In this document: piece by piece, positions 1 through 8,701 of the stretch
Layout of the letters: every line of letters begins with the position of its first letter
Position numbering within the stretch: the first letter of the stretch is position 1
From: Gemmatimonadota bacterium
Lineage (GTDB): Bacteria; Gemmatimonadota; Gemmatimonadetes; Gemmatimonadales; Gemmatimonadaceae
DNA length: 64,000 nucleotides
Direction of reading: 5' to 3'
Assembly (NCBI GenBank): GCA_016191225.1
Contig: JACPPC010000007.1
Location: forward strand, 186,001 to 250,000
Made by a program: the position numbers and the translations under genes
The notes under the pieces: generated by a model
Databases searched by the model: none
Told to the model about the DNA's origin: nothing
Seen by the model: the letters and a program-made list of their open reading frames with translations, nothing else

Positions 1-44
1 GGCCTGGTACGACGGGTGCGACGGGTGGGGCTCCCCCGCGACGC

Positions 45-908
45 TCAGCTCGCGGCCCACCCGGTCGCCGCGGGCTGTCCACTCATGTGCCGCAGCAGCT
101 GCCCCACCGTGCGCTTGAGCTCGCCACGCGGCACCACGCAGTCGACCATGCCGTGGTCGAGCAGGAACTCCGACGTCTGGAAGCCCTCGGGGAGGTCCTG
201 CCCGAGCGTCTGCTTGATCACGCGCGGCCCCGCGAACCCGATCACCGCCCCCGGCTCGGCGATGATCGCATCGCCGAGCATCGCGTAGCTGGCGCTCACG
301 CCGCCGGTGGTGGGGTTGGTGAGGATCGAGACGTACGGGATGCGCCGCTCGGAGAGTTGCGCGAGCATCGCCGCCGCCTTGGCCATCTGCATCAGCGAGA
401 GGACTCCCTCCTGCATGCGTGCGCCGCCCGACGCCGAGATGATCACCAGCGCATACTTGCGCTCGAGCGACCGCTGCCCGAGGCGGGCGATCTTCTCGCC
501 CACCACCGAGCCCATGCTTCCTCCCATGAAGGCGAAGTCCATCACGCCGAGGTTCACCGGCGTCTCGCCGAGGGTGCCGCTCACGGTGAGGATCGCATCC
601 TCGTCGCCGGCGGAGCCGAGCGCCTTCTTGAGGCGGGCCGGGTAGTCGGGGAAGCCGAGCGGGTCGGCCGAGCGCAGGTCGGGCTCGACCTCCTCCACGG
701 ACCCCTCGTCGAGCAGGATGCCGACGTACTCGATGGCCCGGATGCGCCGGTGGTAGCCGCAGCTGGGACAGACGCTGAGGTTCCGGACGAACTTCTCTCG
801 GATGTCGGTATGGCCGCACTGCTCGCACTTCTCCCAGGCGTCGGCCGGGATTTCGAGCTTCTGACGGAGCGGCTGTCGTGGCTTCTTGTCCTTCCGGAAC
901 CAGACCAT
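45..908 (-). CDS. accD: Acetyl-CoA carboxylase carboxyltransferase subunit beta
   Basis: Beta subunit of the carboxyltransferase that moves CO2 from carboxybiotin to acetyl-CoA, the first step of fatty-acid synthesis; it partners with AccA, AccB and AccC. The 287 residues match the family length. A four-cysteine zinc ribbon (C28, C31, C47, C50) precedes the crotonase-fold domain with FMGGSMGSVVGEK and SASGGARMQEG. The ATG at 908 was chosen because the zinc ribbon begins just after it; the frame stays open upstream but encodes nothing recognisable there. TATCTT lies 6 nt upstream of the ATG. No accA lies beside it. A second carboxyltransferase of propionyl-CoA type sits at 34947-36497, so this one is most likely the lipid-synthesis enzyme (inference). 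Confidence 0.96.
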   Translation of the reverse strand: MVWFRKDKKPRQPLRQKLEIPADAWEKCEQCGHTDIREKFVRNLSVCPSCGYHRRIRAIEYVGILLDEGSVEEVEPDLRSADPLGFPDYPARLKKALGSAGDEDAILTVSGTLGETPVNLGVMDFAFMGGSMGSVVGEKIARLGQRSLERKYALVIISASGGARMQEGVLSLMQMAKAAAMLAQLSERRIPYVSILTNPTTGGVSASYAMLGDAIIAEPGAVIGFAGPRVIKQTLGQDLPEGFQTSEFLLDHGMVDCVVPRGELKRTVGQLLRHMSGQPAATGWAAS

Positions 909-914
909 TTCCCC

Positions 915-920
915 AAGATA
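915..920 (-). promoter_or_regulatory. Probable -10 box of accD, leaderless placement
   Basis: TATCTT on the minus strand ends 6 nt before the accD ATG. The predicted transcription start would fall at or within a few bases of the start codon. The spacer reads GGGGAA and could instead act as a weak ribosome site. The -35 is poor (CTGGAA at 18 bp). It shares its placement with boxes before several other first genes in the window. Confidence 0.4.
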
Positions 921-1028
921 GGCCTCGAACGGGCGAGGTTCCAGACTCGCTTCGGTGCCCGTTCGGTCTCGCGTCCCGGAGATGCTGCGATGAGGGAAGG
1001 CGAGGAACCGGGGAGGATCGGGCCGCGG

Positions 1029-1232
1029 GGCACGGAGGCCACGGAGGGCGCCGAGCGGGCAACTGCCAGGTCCTTGGGGGCGCGCCGCGGGCACTCGACG
1101 CATGCGCCCCGGCAAGCCTGCGGGTGTTGGTCCCACGAGGCAGTTGCCGTTGTCCCGGCACTGGCAGCCTCCGTGCCCTCCGAGTTCCTCGGTGTCGATC
1201 TGGTCGGCTCCCCTTCCCTTACTCGCCCCTCC
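1029..1232. repeat. Dispersed palindromic intergenic repeat, copy 1
   Basis: This element fills most of the 335-bp gap between rodA and accD; no gene is visible in the gap. Read on the minus strand, one arm carries GACACCGAGGAAC followed by GGAGGGCACGGAGG (about 1168-1197). The other arm (about 1030-1049) carries the inverted CCTCCGTG motif twice. GGCAACTGCC and GGCAGTTGCC pair inside. A related element in opposite orientation lies at 34704-34915, with about 75 bp of clear similarity in the outer arm, including a GAGGGGCGAG stretch. It resembles a REP/MITE-like non-coding repeat. No open frame or transposase is associated. Confidence 0.6.
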
Positions 1233-1243
1233 CTCACCGGCGG

Positions 1244-2494
1244 CTAGATGGCCAGCGAGTCCGCCCGCCCCCGCCCCTCGGCGCTGATGCGCAGCAGGAT
1301 CCCGACCGCGATCCAGCACGACAGCAGGAAACTCCCCCCGTAACTGAAGAACGGCAGCGGAATGCCCGTGATCGGCATCAGGTTGAGGGTCATGCCGATG
1401 TTCACCAGCACGTGGACGAACCAGCTGGCGCCCAGCCCGAACGCGACGAGGGAGCTGAAGGTGTCGTTGGCGCGCTGTGCGACCCGCACCACGCGCAGGA
1501 AGAGGAGCAGGAACAGCGCCAGGGCCATCGACACGCCCACGAATCCGAGTTCCTCGCCCACGACCGAGAAGATGAAGTCCGTGTGCTGCGCCGGGAGGAA
1601 TGCCAGGCGCTTCTGCGTGCCGTCGAGGTAGCCCTTGCCGAGCCAGCCGCCGGAACCGATCGCCACTTGCGACTGGATCACGTGGTAGCCGCTGGCGCGC
1701 GGATCGCTCTGCGGGTCGAGGAAGACGAGCAGCCGCCGCTGCTGGTAGGGGTGCAGCCGCTCCCACAGCAGCGGCGCGAGCACGCCGGCGCCCACGTTGG
1801 CCACCACCACCGCAACCCCCTCCACGAGGTAGGGCCGGTACCAGACCACGAGGGCGATCAGGACGATGAACCAGGCGCCCCACAGCCCCGTGCTGAACGC
1901 CAGCACGAGGCTCACGCCGGGGCTGGCCAGCAGCAGGAGGAGGGGCCAGCTCACGCCGCTCCAGAAGAGCATGCAGAAGAAGATGCCGATGAAGACGATC
2001 CCGGTGCCGAGGTCGGGCTGGAGCATGATCAGCAGCCAGGGAACGAAGACCACCAGCGCCGGCCGCCACAGCTCGACGATCGACTTGGGGGCGTCCTTTC
2101 GCGACGCGAGGACCCGCGCCAGCATCATCACCACGAGGATCTTCACCAGCTCCGACGGCTGCCCGAGGCGCACGCCGGCGATCGTGAGCCACCCCTTCTG
2201 GCTCGCCGCGGTGCCGGCACCGGTGCCGATGGCAAGGGTCACCATCAGCACGGCGATGCCGGCGAGGTAGGTTGGCCAGGCCAACCACTCCAGCAGCCGC
2301 ACCGAGCCGCGGCTGGCGAACCAGGCGGCGCCCAGCCCCACCGCGAACCAGCCCAGCTGTCGCTGCCAGGCGCGGGCGATGTACGCCACCGGCGCGTCCG
2401 TCTGGCCGGCGCTGTACACGATCGCGATCCCGAACATCGTGAGCAGGAGCGCGAGGACGACCAGCGGCCGGTCGGCAAGGGTTCGGCGGATCAT
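1244..2494 (-). CDS. rodA: Rod-shape SEDS peptidoglycan polymerase RodA
   Basis: SEDS-family glycosyltransferase that polymerises lipid II into glycan strands during elongation, paired with the transpeptidase PBP2 encoded just upstream. The 416-residue protein has about ten hydrophobic segments. Late SEDS signatures are visible: GEELGF and, near the C-terminus, NIGMTLNLMPITGIPLPFFSYGG, which mark RodA/FtsW; the PITGIPLPF form favours RodA. The ATG overlaps the mrdA stop by four bases (ATGA), so the two are translationally coupled. It is the last gene of the mreB-mreC-mreD-mrdA-rodA operon. Its stop is followed by the 335-bp gap holding a repeat. Confidence 0.96.
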   Translation of the reverse strand: MIRRTLADRPLVVLALLLTMFGIAIVYSAGQTDAPVAYIARAWQRQLGWFAVGLGAAWFASRGSVRLLEWLAWPTYLAGIAVLMVTLAIGTGAGTAASQKGWLTIAGVRLGQPSELVKILVVMMLARVLASRKDAPKSIVELWRPALVVFVPWLLIMLQPDLGTGIVFIGIFFCMLFWSGVSWPLLLLLASPGVSLVLAFSTGLWGAWFIVLIALVVWYRPYLVEGVAVVVANVGAGVLAPLLWERLHPYQQRRLLVFLDPQSDPRASGYHVIQSQVAIGSGGWLGKGYLDGTQKRLAFLPAQHTDFIFSVVGEELGFVGVSMALALFLLLFLRVVRVAQRANDTFSSLVAFGLGASWFVHVLVNIGMTLNLMPITGIPLPFFSYGGSFLLSCWIAVGILLRISAEGRGRADSLAI

Positions 2495-4287
2495 GGGCCG
2501 CCGACGGGCCGCACGCGGGCCTCGGTGACGGGGATCGGGGCGGTCCGGGCCCTGAGGTAGCGCTCGACGATCTTCGACGCCACGCGGGCGGCGCGGGTGC
2601 CGTGGCCGCCGAACTCGAGCATCACGGCGACGACCACCCTGGGATCCTCCGCCGGTGCCATCCCCACGAACCAGCTGTGGTCGCGGGTGGGCTCCTGTGC
2701 GTTCTGCGCCGTTCCGGTCTTGCCGGCCAGCCGCACGCCCACGATCGCCGCGCTGGCGGCGGTGCCGCCGGCCTGCACCACCCCCGCCATCGCCTCGCGC
2801 AACGCCCGCAACTGCACGGGGGTGAGGGCGAGGATGCTGTCGCGGGTGGGGGGGCGCCTCACCACGCTCGGCGTGGCGAGGCGGCCGTCGGTGGCGAGCG
2901 CGGTGTAGAACCGCGCCATGTTGAGCACCGTCTGCGAGTTCTCCCCCTGCCCGATCGCGAGGTTGAGGGTCACCGCGGACGACCAGCCGCGCGCGCCGTA
3001 GCGCTTGTTGTAGTAGTCCACCGCGTAGGGAAAGAGGGACGGCGACTCCTCGGGGAGGTCGATGCCGGTCTTCTCGCGGAACTTGAGCGAAACGCCACCG
3101 GCGATCAGCCGCGTGAGGCCGATCTTGAGGCCGAGCTGGTAGAAGTAGACGTCGCACGAGACGGCGATCGCCTCGCGGAGCGAGATGCTCCCGTGGCCCT
3201 TCTTCTCCCAGCAGCGGAAGTATCGGTTGCCGAACTGGTACCCGCCGGTGCACGGCGCCGGCATCCTGTCGTCGAGGGTCGCGACCCCTTCCTGCAGGGC
3301 GACGGCGGCGGTGGCGAGCTTCCAGGTGGAGCCCGGCTCGTAGCGCCCCTGCAGCACCTTGTTGTACAGCGGCCGGCGCGGGTCCTCGTTCAGGGCGCGC
3401 CAGTAGTCGGCGGGAATCCCGCCGGTGAAGCGGTTGGGGTCGTAGGTGGGCGCGCTGTGCAGGGCGAGGACCGCGCCGGAGGAAGGGTCGAGCGCCACGG
3501 CGCCTCCCTGGAGCGAGTCGCCGAACAGCGACACCACGTAACGCTGCAGGTCGAGGTCGATGTTGGTGTAGAGCGGCTCGGAGCGCTCGGGGGCGATGTC
3601 GGCCCGCGCCCCGGCCTCGCGCACCACGCGACCGCGGGCGTCCACCTCGACGAAGCGGGTGCCCTCCCGGCCCCGCAGCCGCGTCTCGTACTGCTTCTCG
3701 AGCCCCCCCTTGCCCACCGCCTGGCCCGCCTTGTAGCCACGGTAGCTGCGGCTCCCGAGCTCCCCCTCGGTGATCTCGCCCGTGTAGCCCACGAACGACG
3801 CCACCGATGCCCCGTCGGGATAGTACCGCTTGGGCGAGGCCTGGATGATCAGTCCCGGAAACTCGACGCGGTGCTCCTCGAGCACGCTCACGACGTCGAA
3901 GCTGGCGTCCGCCAGGATCACCGCCGGCCGGTTGGGCGCGCGCCGGAAGCGCCGCACCGCGACGTCCACCTGCTCGCTGGTGAGCGTGATCGTTCCCGAC
4001 AGGCGGCGCAACGCCGCCCGCAGCGAGTCCACCCCGGGACTCAGCAGCGACACGGTGTAGCCGGGGAGGTTCTCGGCGATGATCTGGCCGCCGCGGTCGT
4101 AGATGATCCCGCGCGGCGCCGGCAGCGGCACCTCGCGCAGCCGATTCTGCTCGCTCTCCAGCACGTATTGCGCATGGCGCATCACCTGCGTGCGGAAGAA
4201 GGCGACCGCCAGCAGCGCGAACACCGCCGCCAGCGCGTAGCTCGCGAGGCGGCCGCGCCGCTGGATCTCGTTCGGGTGGAAGCTCAC
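2491..4287 (-). CDS. mrdA: Penicillin-binding protein 2 (elongasome transpeptidase)
   Basis: Class B PBP that cross-links peptidoglycan in the side wall, acting in the periplasm with RodA and MreBCD. One N-terminal membrane anchor (about residues 15-33) is followed by the dimerisation domain with LPAPRGIIYDRGG. The transpeptidase domain has S320-T-W-K323, the SCD triad at 377-379 and KTG at 523-525, all at family positions. Length 598 is normal. It lies 24 bp downstream of mreD and overlaps rodA by four bases, giving the classic shape operon order. Confidence 0.97.
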   Translation of the reverse strand: MSFHPNEIQRRGRLASYALAAVFALLAVAFFRTQVMRHAQYVLESEQNRLREVPLPAPRGIIYDRGGQIIAENLPGYTVSLLSPGVDSLRAALRRLSGTITLTSEQVDVAVRRFRRAPNRPAVILADASFDVVSVLEEHRVEFPGLIIQASPKRYYPDGASVASFVGYTGEITEGELGSRSYRGYKAGQAVGKGGLEKQYETRLRGREGTRFVEVDARGRVVREAGARADIAPERSEPLYTNIDLDLQRYVVSLFGDSLQGGAVALDPSSGAVLALHSAPTYDPNRFTGGIPADYWRALNEDPRRPLYNKVLQGRYEPGSTWKLATAAVALQEGVATLDDRMPAPCTGGYQFGNRYFRCWEKKGHGSISLREAIAVSCDVYFYQLGLKIGLTRLIAGGVSLKFREKTGIDLPEESPSLFPYAVDYYNKRYGARGWSSAVTLNLAIGQGENSQTVLNMARFYTALATDGRLATPSVVRRPPTRDSILALTPVQLRALREAMAGVVQAGGTAASAAIVGVRLAGKTGTAQNAQEPTRDHSWFVGMAPAEDPRVVVAVMLEFGGHGTRAARVASKIVERYLRARTAPIPVTEARVRPVGGP

Positions 4288-4311
4288 GACGCGAGGCCCA
4301 TGGTCCGCTCC

Positions 4312-4803
4312 CTACGGCGCCGCCGGCTCGTCGAGCAGCGGCCGCAGCAGCACGAGCAGCACCAGTCCCGACACCGCCGTCACCACCGCCGACAGGGGCG
4401 ACCAGAGGAGCACCTGCGACACCAGCTCGACCCCGTGCAGCCGGCGTTCGGCCAGCGCCACCACCAGGTCGCTCCCCCACTTGCCGAGGAAGAAGAAGAT
4501 CCCGTTGAGGGCGAGGTTGTCGGCGAAGAACACCGCCTTGAGCCAGCTCGCCGTGTACGCCACCGCGGTGAGGGCCAAGGCGCCGCTGCCGAATCCCTCG
4601 GGAGCCAGCGAGTCGGTGGCGATCCCGGCGACGAAGCCGACCAGCGCCGCGGCCCCCGGGCGCATGCGCACGGCGCTGAGCAGGATCGCGATCAGCAGGA
4701 AGTCCACCGGCGCCCGCCACCCGAGCAGCGGTCGCACGCCGTAGTGCAGCGTCACCAGCAGGATGAACACGACCAGGCCACGGACGACGCGGGCGGGGGT
4801 CAT
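4312..4803 (-). CDS. mreD: Rod-shape-determining membrane protein MreD
   Basis: Small polytopic inner-membrane partner of MreC and MreB in the elongation complex. The 163 residues hold about five hydrophobic helices, and GFVAGIATDSLAP is the usual MreD motif region. The ATG at 4803 overlaps the mreC stop (ATGA), which decides the start over upstream codons that would run inside mreC. The family is weakly conserved, so the call rests on length, topology and its place between mreC and mrdA. Confidence 0.93.
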   Translation of the reverse strand: MTPARVVRGLVVFILLVTLHYGVRPLLGWRAPVDFLLIAILLSAVRMRPGAAALVGFVAGIATDSLAPEGFGSGALALTAVAYTASWLKAVFFADNLALNGIFFFLGKWGSDLVVALAERRLHGVELVSQVLLWSPLSAVVTAVSGLVLLVLLRPLLDEPAAP

Positions 4804-5849
4804 CGCATTCCGCCGCGCATCGCCCGGGCCGGCCGGGGCGGCACCGAGTCGGTTGGCATCGTGTCGCGCTTGCGGAGCAGCGAGTCGCGGGCGGCCGCGC
4901 TGTCGGCGGCGGCGCGCCGGGCCATCACCTCGGCCATCGCTGCCCGGCGGGCGGCACTGTCGCCGGCGGCCGCGATTCCGCGGGCGGCACTGTCGGCGGC
5001 GGCCACGCTCGTCCACACGCTGGCGACCCCGGCCTGCACCCGCTGCGGCAGGAGCACCATCACCGCCGTCACGTCGCTCGGCAGCACGCTGGGCCGGATC
5101 AGGTAGGTGCGGGCCCATCCCTCGCTCGTCTGCAGCTCCTGCATGACCGTCCCGACGGGAATGCCGCGGGGGTAGGTGCCGCCGAGCCCCGAGCTCACGA
5201 TCAGGGTGCCGGCGGGGAGCGAGTTGCGGAACGGCACGTTGCTCATCTCGAGCAGGTAGCGGCTCGCGCCGGAGCCGAGGTGCGGGCGCACGATGCCGAA
5301 GGCCTTGCCGTCGGTGCTCATGGCGCTCACGCGGAAGTCGGGATGCGACCAGACGATCGCCTGCGACGTCCGCGGATCGGTGCCGGTGACCATGCCCACC
5401 AGTCCCTCGGGGGCGACCACGGGGCTGAGCCGCCGCACTCCCGCCGCGTCACCCGCGGTGAGGGTGAGGGTGAACTCCTCGCCGAGGCCGCGCCCGTGCA
5501 GCACCTCGGCCGGAACGAAGCCCCACCGCAGTTGCTGCCCCAGGCCGAGGAGCCTGCGCAGCCGCTCGTTCTCGCGCTCGAGGCTCGCCACCGCCATCGC
5601 GCGCATGGTCATCGAGTCGGCGCTGGCGACCGCCTCGTCGCGACGCGCGATCGCGGCCCGACCGCGCTCGGCGGCGGCCTGCAACTGCACGAACGGGGCG
5701 AGGACGGAGCGCCGCAGGCCGGCGGCCACGGGGCGCCGGGTCTCGGCGGGGAGGACGAGGGCGACCACGCTCGCCGCGAGGCAGGCGACGAGGAGCGCCG
5801 TGTCCACGCGTGCATTGACGCGGGCCGTGACGCGTGCCGCGCGAGCCAC
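4800..5849 (-). CDS. mreC: Rod-shape-determining protein MreC
   Basis: Bitopic periplasmic scaffold of the elongasome that links MreB/MreD to PBP2. One membrane helix lies near residues 18-35. A coiled segment with SLERENERLRRLL follows, then the double beta-barrel core with SSGLGGTYPRGIPVGTV. It starts with GTG, 8 bp before the mreB stop. Odd point: after the barrel, the last 70 or so residues are Ala/Asp/Ser/Arg-rich with repeated DSAA/DSAAR units and a Pro-rich end, which is absent from textbook MreC. This may be a lineage-specific periplasmic helical tail. Confidence 0.95.
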   Translation of the reverse strand: MARAARVTARVNARVDTALLVACLAASVVALVLPAETRRPVAAGLRRSVLAPFVQLQAAAERGRAAIARRDEAVASADSMTMRAMAVASLERENERLRRLLGLGQQLRWGFVPAEVLHGRGLGEEFTLTLTAGDAAGVRRLSPVVAPEGLVGMVTGTDPRTSQAIVWSHPDFRVSAMSTDGKAFGIVRPHLGSGASRYLLEMSNVPFRNSLPAGTLIVSSGLGGTYPRGIPVGTVMQELQTSEGWARTYLIRPSVLPSDVTAVMVLLPQRVQAGVASVWTSVAAADSAARGIAAAGDSAARRAAMAEVMARRAAADSAAARDSLLRKRDTMPTDSVPPRPARAMRGGMR

Positions 5850-5857
5850 CGGTCAGG

Positions 5858-6895
5858 TCAGGAGGAGAGGACCGACCAGTACTTCTCCTCGTCGTCGAGG
5901 ATGCGCCCGCAGCCGCGCACGACGCAGGTGAGCGGGTCCTCGTCCACGTGGATCGGCAGCCCGGTCTCCTGCATCAGCAGCTGGTCGAGGCCGCGAATGA
6001 GGGCGCCGCCGCCGGTCATGACGATGCCGCGGTCCACGATGTCGCTCGCCAGCTCGGGGGGGGTGATCTCGAGGGCGCGGCGCACGGCATCGACGATCTG
6101 CTGGATCGGCTCCTGCACGGCCTCGCGAATCTCGGTCGAGTGCACGCGCACCGTCTTGGGGATTCCGGAGACGAGGTCGCGCCCCTTCACTTCCATCTCG
6201 CGCTCCTCGCCCACCGGGTACGCGGAGCCGATCTGGATCTTGATCTGCTCGGCGGTGGGCTCGCCGATGAGCAGGTTGTAGTTCTTGCGCATGAATTGCA
6301 CGATGCTCGTGTCGAGCTCGTCGCCGCCGGTGCGGATCGAGGTGTCGCTCACGATGCCGGAGAGGGCGATGACGGCGATTTCCGTCGTGCCGCCGCCGAT
6401 GTCGATCACCATGTTCCCGGTCGGCGCCTCGACCGGAAGGCCGACACCGATCGCGGCCGCCATCGGCTCGGCGACCATGAACACCTCCTTGGCGCCCGCG
6501 CCGAGGGCCGAGTCGCGCACGGCACGCTTTTCCACCTCGGTGATGCCGCTTGGCACGCAGACGATCACGCGCGGCTTCACCTTGAAGACGTGGTGCTCGA
6601 TGATCAGCGTGAGGAAGTAGCGCAGCATCTTCTCCGTCACGTCGAAGTCGGCGATCACGCCGTCCTTCATCGGGCGCACGGCGATGATCCCCTCGGGGGT
6701 GCGGCCGAGCATGCGCTTGGCCTCGAGGCCGACGCCCTTGATCTTCTTCGTCTCGCGGTCCAGCGCGACGACGGAGGGCTCGTTGAGCACGATGCCCTCG
6801 CCCTTCACGTAGATCAGCGTGTTCGCGGTGCCGAGGTCAACGGCGATCGCGTTCGCGGGAAACAGCGTGCCCGCGTTGAACCAGGGCCAGCGCAT
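5858..6895 (-). CDS. mreB: Actin-like cell-shape protein MreB
   Basis: Bacterial actin that forms membrane-bound filaments and orients the elongasome. The 345 residues are the family length. Phosphate-binding motifs are intact: [12 protein letters not shown] (phosphate 1), [13 protein letters not shown] (phosphate 2) and [13 protein letters not shown] (adenosine). ATG at 6895 is preferred; an in-frame TTG sits directly before it. First gene of the shape operon, with a clear promoter at 6965-6993 and a leader of about 65 nt. Confidence 0.98.
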   Translation of the reverse strand: MRWPWFNAGTLFPANAIAVDLGTANTLIYVKGEGIVLNEPSVVALDRETKKIKGVGLEAKRMLGRTPEGIIAVRPMKDGVIADFDVTEKMLRYFLTLIIEHHVFKVKPRVIVCVPSGITEVEKRAVRDSALGAGAKEVFMVAEPMAAAIGVGLPVEAPTGNMVIDIGGGTTEIAVIALSGIVSDTSIRTGGDELDTSIVQFMRKNYNLLIGEPTAEQIKIQIGSAYPVGEEREMEVKGRDLVSGIPKTVRVHSTEIREAVQEPIQQIVDAVRRALEITPPELASDIVDRGIVMTGGGALIRGLDQLLMQETGLPIHVDEDPLTCVVRGCGRILDDEEKYWSVLSS

Positions 6896-6964
6896 CAATG
6901 CTCAGTGTTGCGCGGCCTGTGCGGGACGCGCGTGATCGGAGGTTCGCAGCGGCGTTGAGAGGGG

Positions 6965-6993
6965 AACTTACGCGTCCAGTGGAAGCCGGACAA
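6965..6993 (-). promoter_or_regulatory. Promoter of the mreB operon
   Basis: On the minus strand TTGTCC (6993-6988), a 17-bp spacer and TAAGTT (6970-6965) form a sigma-70-like promoter. It predicts a leader of roughly 65 nt before the mreB ATG. The rest of the 211-bp gap up to the regulator stop at 7107 shows no gene. Confidence 0.7.
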
Positions 6994-7106
6994 GCCGTTG
7001 CCCTGCCTCAACCTAGACGACCTGACCGGAGGCCGGGTATCACGCCCCCGGCGGGGAGGGTCACGAAACGGCGCCGGTCGGGGACCCGGTCGGTTCGGCG
7101 GCAACG

Positions 7107-8561
7107 CTACCCGGTCGCGGCATCCACGGGGGCGTAGAAACTCACGCCGCGCACGTTTTCGTCGATCGTCGCCGACCGCTGCAGCGCGGGAAAGGCCCGT
7201 GCCTGGCACTCCATGCGCTCGCAGGTGCGGCAGGTGAGCCCCACCGGCACGGAGGCGGCGCTGGCGAGGTCGAGGCCATCGGCGTGCATGATCTGCCGCG
7301 CGAAGCGGATGTCGCACGCCAGGGCGATCGCGTACATCACCGGCGGCGAGGTGAAGTTGCCGGCATCGCGCCGCACGGTGCGCGCCACCGAGAAGTGCGT
7401 CTCGCCCCCGGGGAAGCGCTGGACCTGGGTGCGGATGATTCCCGGCTGCGTGAACGCGGCGTGGACGTTCCAGAGCGGGCAGATCCCGCCGAACCGCGGC
7501 AGCCGCGGCTTGCCTCCCGGGGCGAACTTCTTGGAGATGTTGCCGGCGATGTCCACGCGCACCATCAGGAAGGGGATCCCCTCGCCGCCGGGCCGGTGCA
7601 GCATGGTGAGGCGATGACAGACCTGCTCGAAACTCACGCGAAAGCGGTGGCCGAGGAGCTCGAGGTTGTACCGCTCGGTGGTGGCGGCGCGGAGGAAGTC
7701 GGCGTAGGGCATGAGCACCGCGCTGGCGAAGTAGTTGGCGAGGGAGACCCTGGCCAGGGTGCGGGCCTCGTCGGAGGTGAAGATCGGGTCCTGCGGCGCC
7801 CGCGCGAGTATCGGCGCCCCGCTCAGCAGCCCGATCTGGTGCGCCAGCTGGAAGTGCCGCGACCCGCGCCGGAGGACTTCGCTCAGCAGCAGCTCGCGAC
7901 GCAGCGGATCGAACCGCCGGACCGCCCCGCGCATCTCCCCGACCGTGCCGATGCGCACGGTCACGCCGTGGGTGCGCTCGAGGTAGCGCGCGAGGGTCGG
8001 AAAGAGGTTCTCGCGCTCGAGCGCGGCGTCGCGCCAGAGCCGCTCGGCCTCGGACTCGAGCTCGGGAAAGTGGTTGTCGTGGCGCTCGATGTAGTCGGAC
8101 ACCTGCTCGGACGACATCCGGACGCGTCCGGGGCCCGCGAGGTCGGGGGAGCCGTCCTGCGTCTCGCTCACGCGCACGGCGAGCGCGTCAAGGGAGTCGT
8201 GGGCCTGCACCCACGCGTGATGGAGGCGGAGGACGGCACGGGCGACGTCGGGCTGGGCATCGACAAACTCGCGCACTTCGCGCGTCGTGAGCGGGTGCTC
8301 GTCGAACATCGGGCCGGCAAAGGCCTCGGCGAGGTCGGCGGCCAGTTGCACCTGCGGTCCGCCGGCGAAGGTGCGCACGTCGACGTCGAAGGTGCTCGCC
8401 AGCGTGAGGAGGAGCGCCGTGGTACAGGGACGCCGGTCATTCTCGATCAGGTTGAGGTAGCTGGTCGAGATGCCGAGCCGTTCGGCGAAAGCCGCCTGGG
8501 TGAGGGCGAGCTTGAGCCGGAGGGCGCGAATGCGCTTGCCGAGCTTGACGGCATCGGACAT
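7107..8561 (-). CDS. ramB: RamB/ScfR-type transcriptional regulator (XRE + IrrE-like + DUF2083)
   Basis: Regulator of the short-chain fatty-acyl type. RamB controls acetate and glyoxylate-cycle genes in corynebacteria, and ScfR relatives sense acyl-CoA metabolism. Of 484 residues, an XRE helix-turn-helix lies at about 8-62 (KLALTQAAFAERLGISTSYL), an IrrE/ImmA-like middle domain follows with a degenerate metal motif (LAHQIGLL instead of HExxH), and the C-terminus carries CRTCERMECQARAFP, the Cys-rich signature of this group. The ATG at 8561 was chosen just before the helix-turn-helix; in-frame codons further up lie in the control region. It is divergent from aceB-aceA, which fits control of the shunt (inference from context). 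Confidence 0.88.
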   Translation of the reverse strand: MSDAVKLGKRIRALRLKLALTQAAFAERLGISTSYLNLIENDRRPCTTALLLTLASTFDVDVRTFAGGPQVQLAADLAEAFAGPMFDEHPLTTREVREFVDAQPDVARAVLRLHHAWVQAHDSLDALAVRVSETQDGSPDLAGPGRVRMSSEQVSDYIERHDNHFPELESEAERLWRDAALERENLFPTLARYLERTHGVTVRIGTVGEMRGAVRRFDPLRRELLLSEVLRRGSRHFQLAHQIGLLSGAPILARAPQDPIFTSDEARTLARVSLANYFASAVLMPYADFLRAATTERYNLELLGHRFRVSFEQVCHRLTMLHRPGGEGIPFLMVRVDIAGNISKKFAPGGKPRLPRFGGICPLWNVHAAFTQPGIIRTQVQRFPGGETHFSVARTVRRDAGNFTSPPVMYAIALACDIRFARQIMHADGLDLASAASVPVGLTCRTCERMECQARAFPALQRSATIDENVRGVSFYAPVDAATG

Positions 8562-8592
8562 GTCAGGGTCCCCTGTCGCGATAGTTACACAT

Positions 8593-8627
8593 ATGACAAC
8601 ATGACAACGCTCCATCGACTCGCGAGT
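8593..8627. promoter_or_regulatory. Candidate operator between ramB and aceB
   Basis: The divergent 140-bp gap is AT-rich for this genome. It holds two perfect head-to-tail copies of ATGACAAC (8593-8600, 8601-8608) and a perfect 10-bp palindrome ACTCGCGAGT (8618-8627). TATAAC at 8633-8638 could be a -10. The repeats are visible; binding by the adjacent regulator is inferred. They do not match the corynebacterial RamB site as I remember it. Confidence 0.45.
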
Positions 8628-8659
8628 GGCAGTATAACACGATTGGAATCAAAGCGTTA

Positions 8660-8687
8660 TTGCGCGACTGGGCAAGGCCTGTAAAAT
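8660..8687 (+). promoter_or_regulatory. Possible aceB promoter
   Basis: TTGCGC (8660-8665), 16-bp spacer and TAAAAT (8682-8687). The weak point is that the predicted start site would fall inside the strong Shine-Dalgarno GAGAGGAAGA at 8691-8700, so an upstream promoter around TATAAC (8633) may be the real one. Confidence 0.3.
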
Positions 8688-8701
8688 GCAGAGAGGAAGA
8701 C

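Noticed and set aside
909-1243. N-terminal extensions of accD, or a small gene in the accD-rodA gap
   Set aside because: The extension is Arg/Pro-rich without motif and lies in the palindromic repeat; real accD begins just before the zinc ribbon.
8644-8701. Corynebacterial RamB binding site before aceB
   Set aside because: No run resembling the AAACTTTGCAAA-type site that I recall; only the local 8-mer repeat and palindrome are present.
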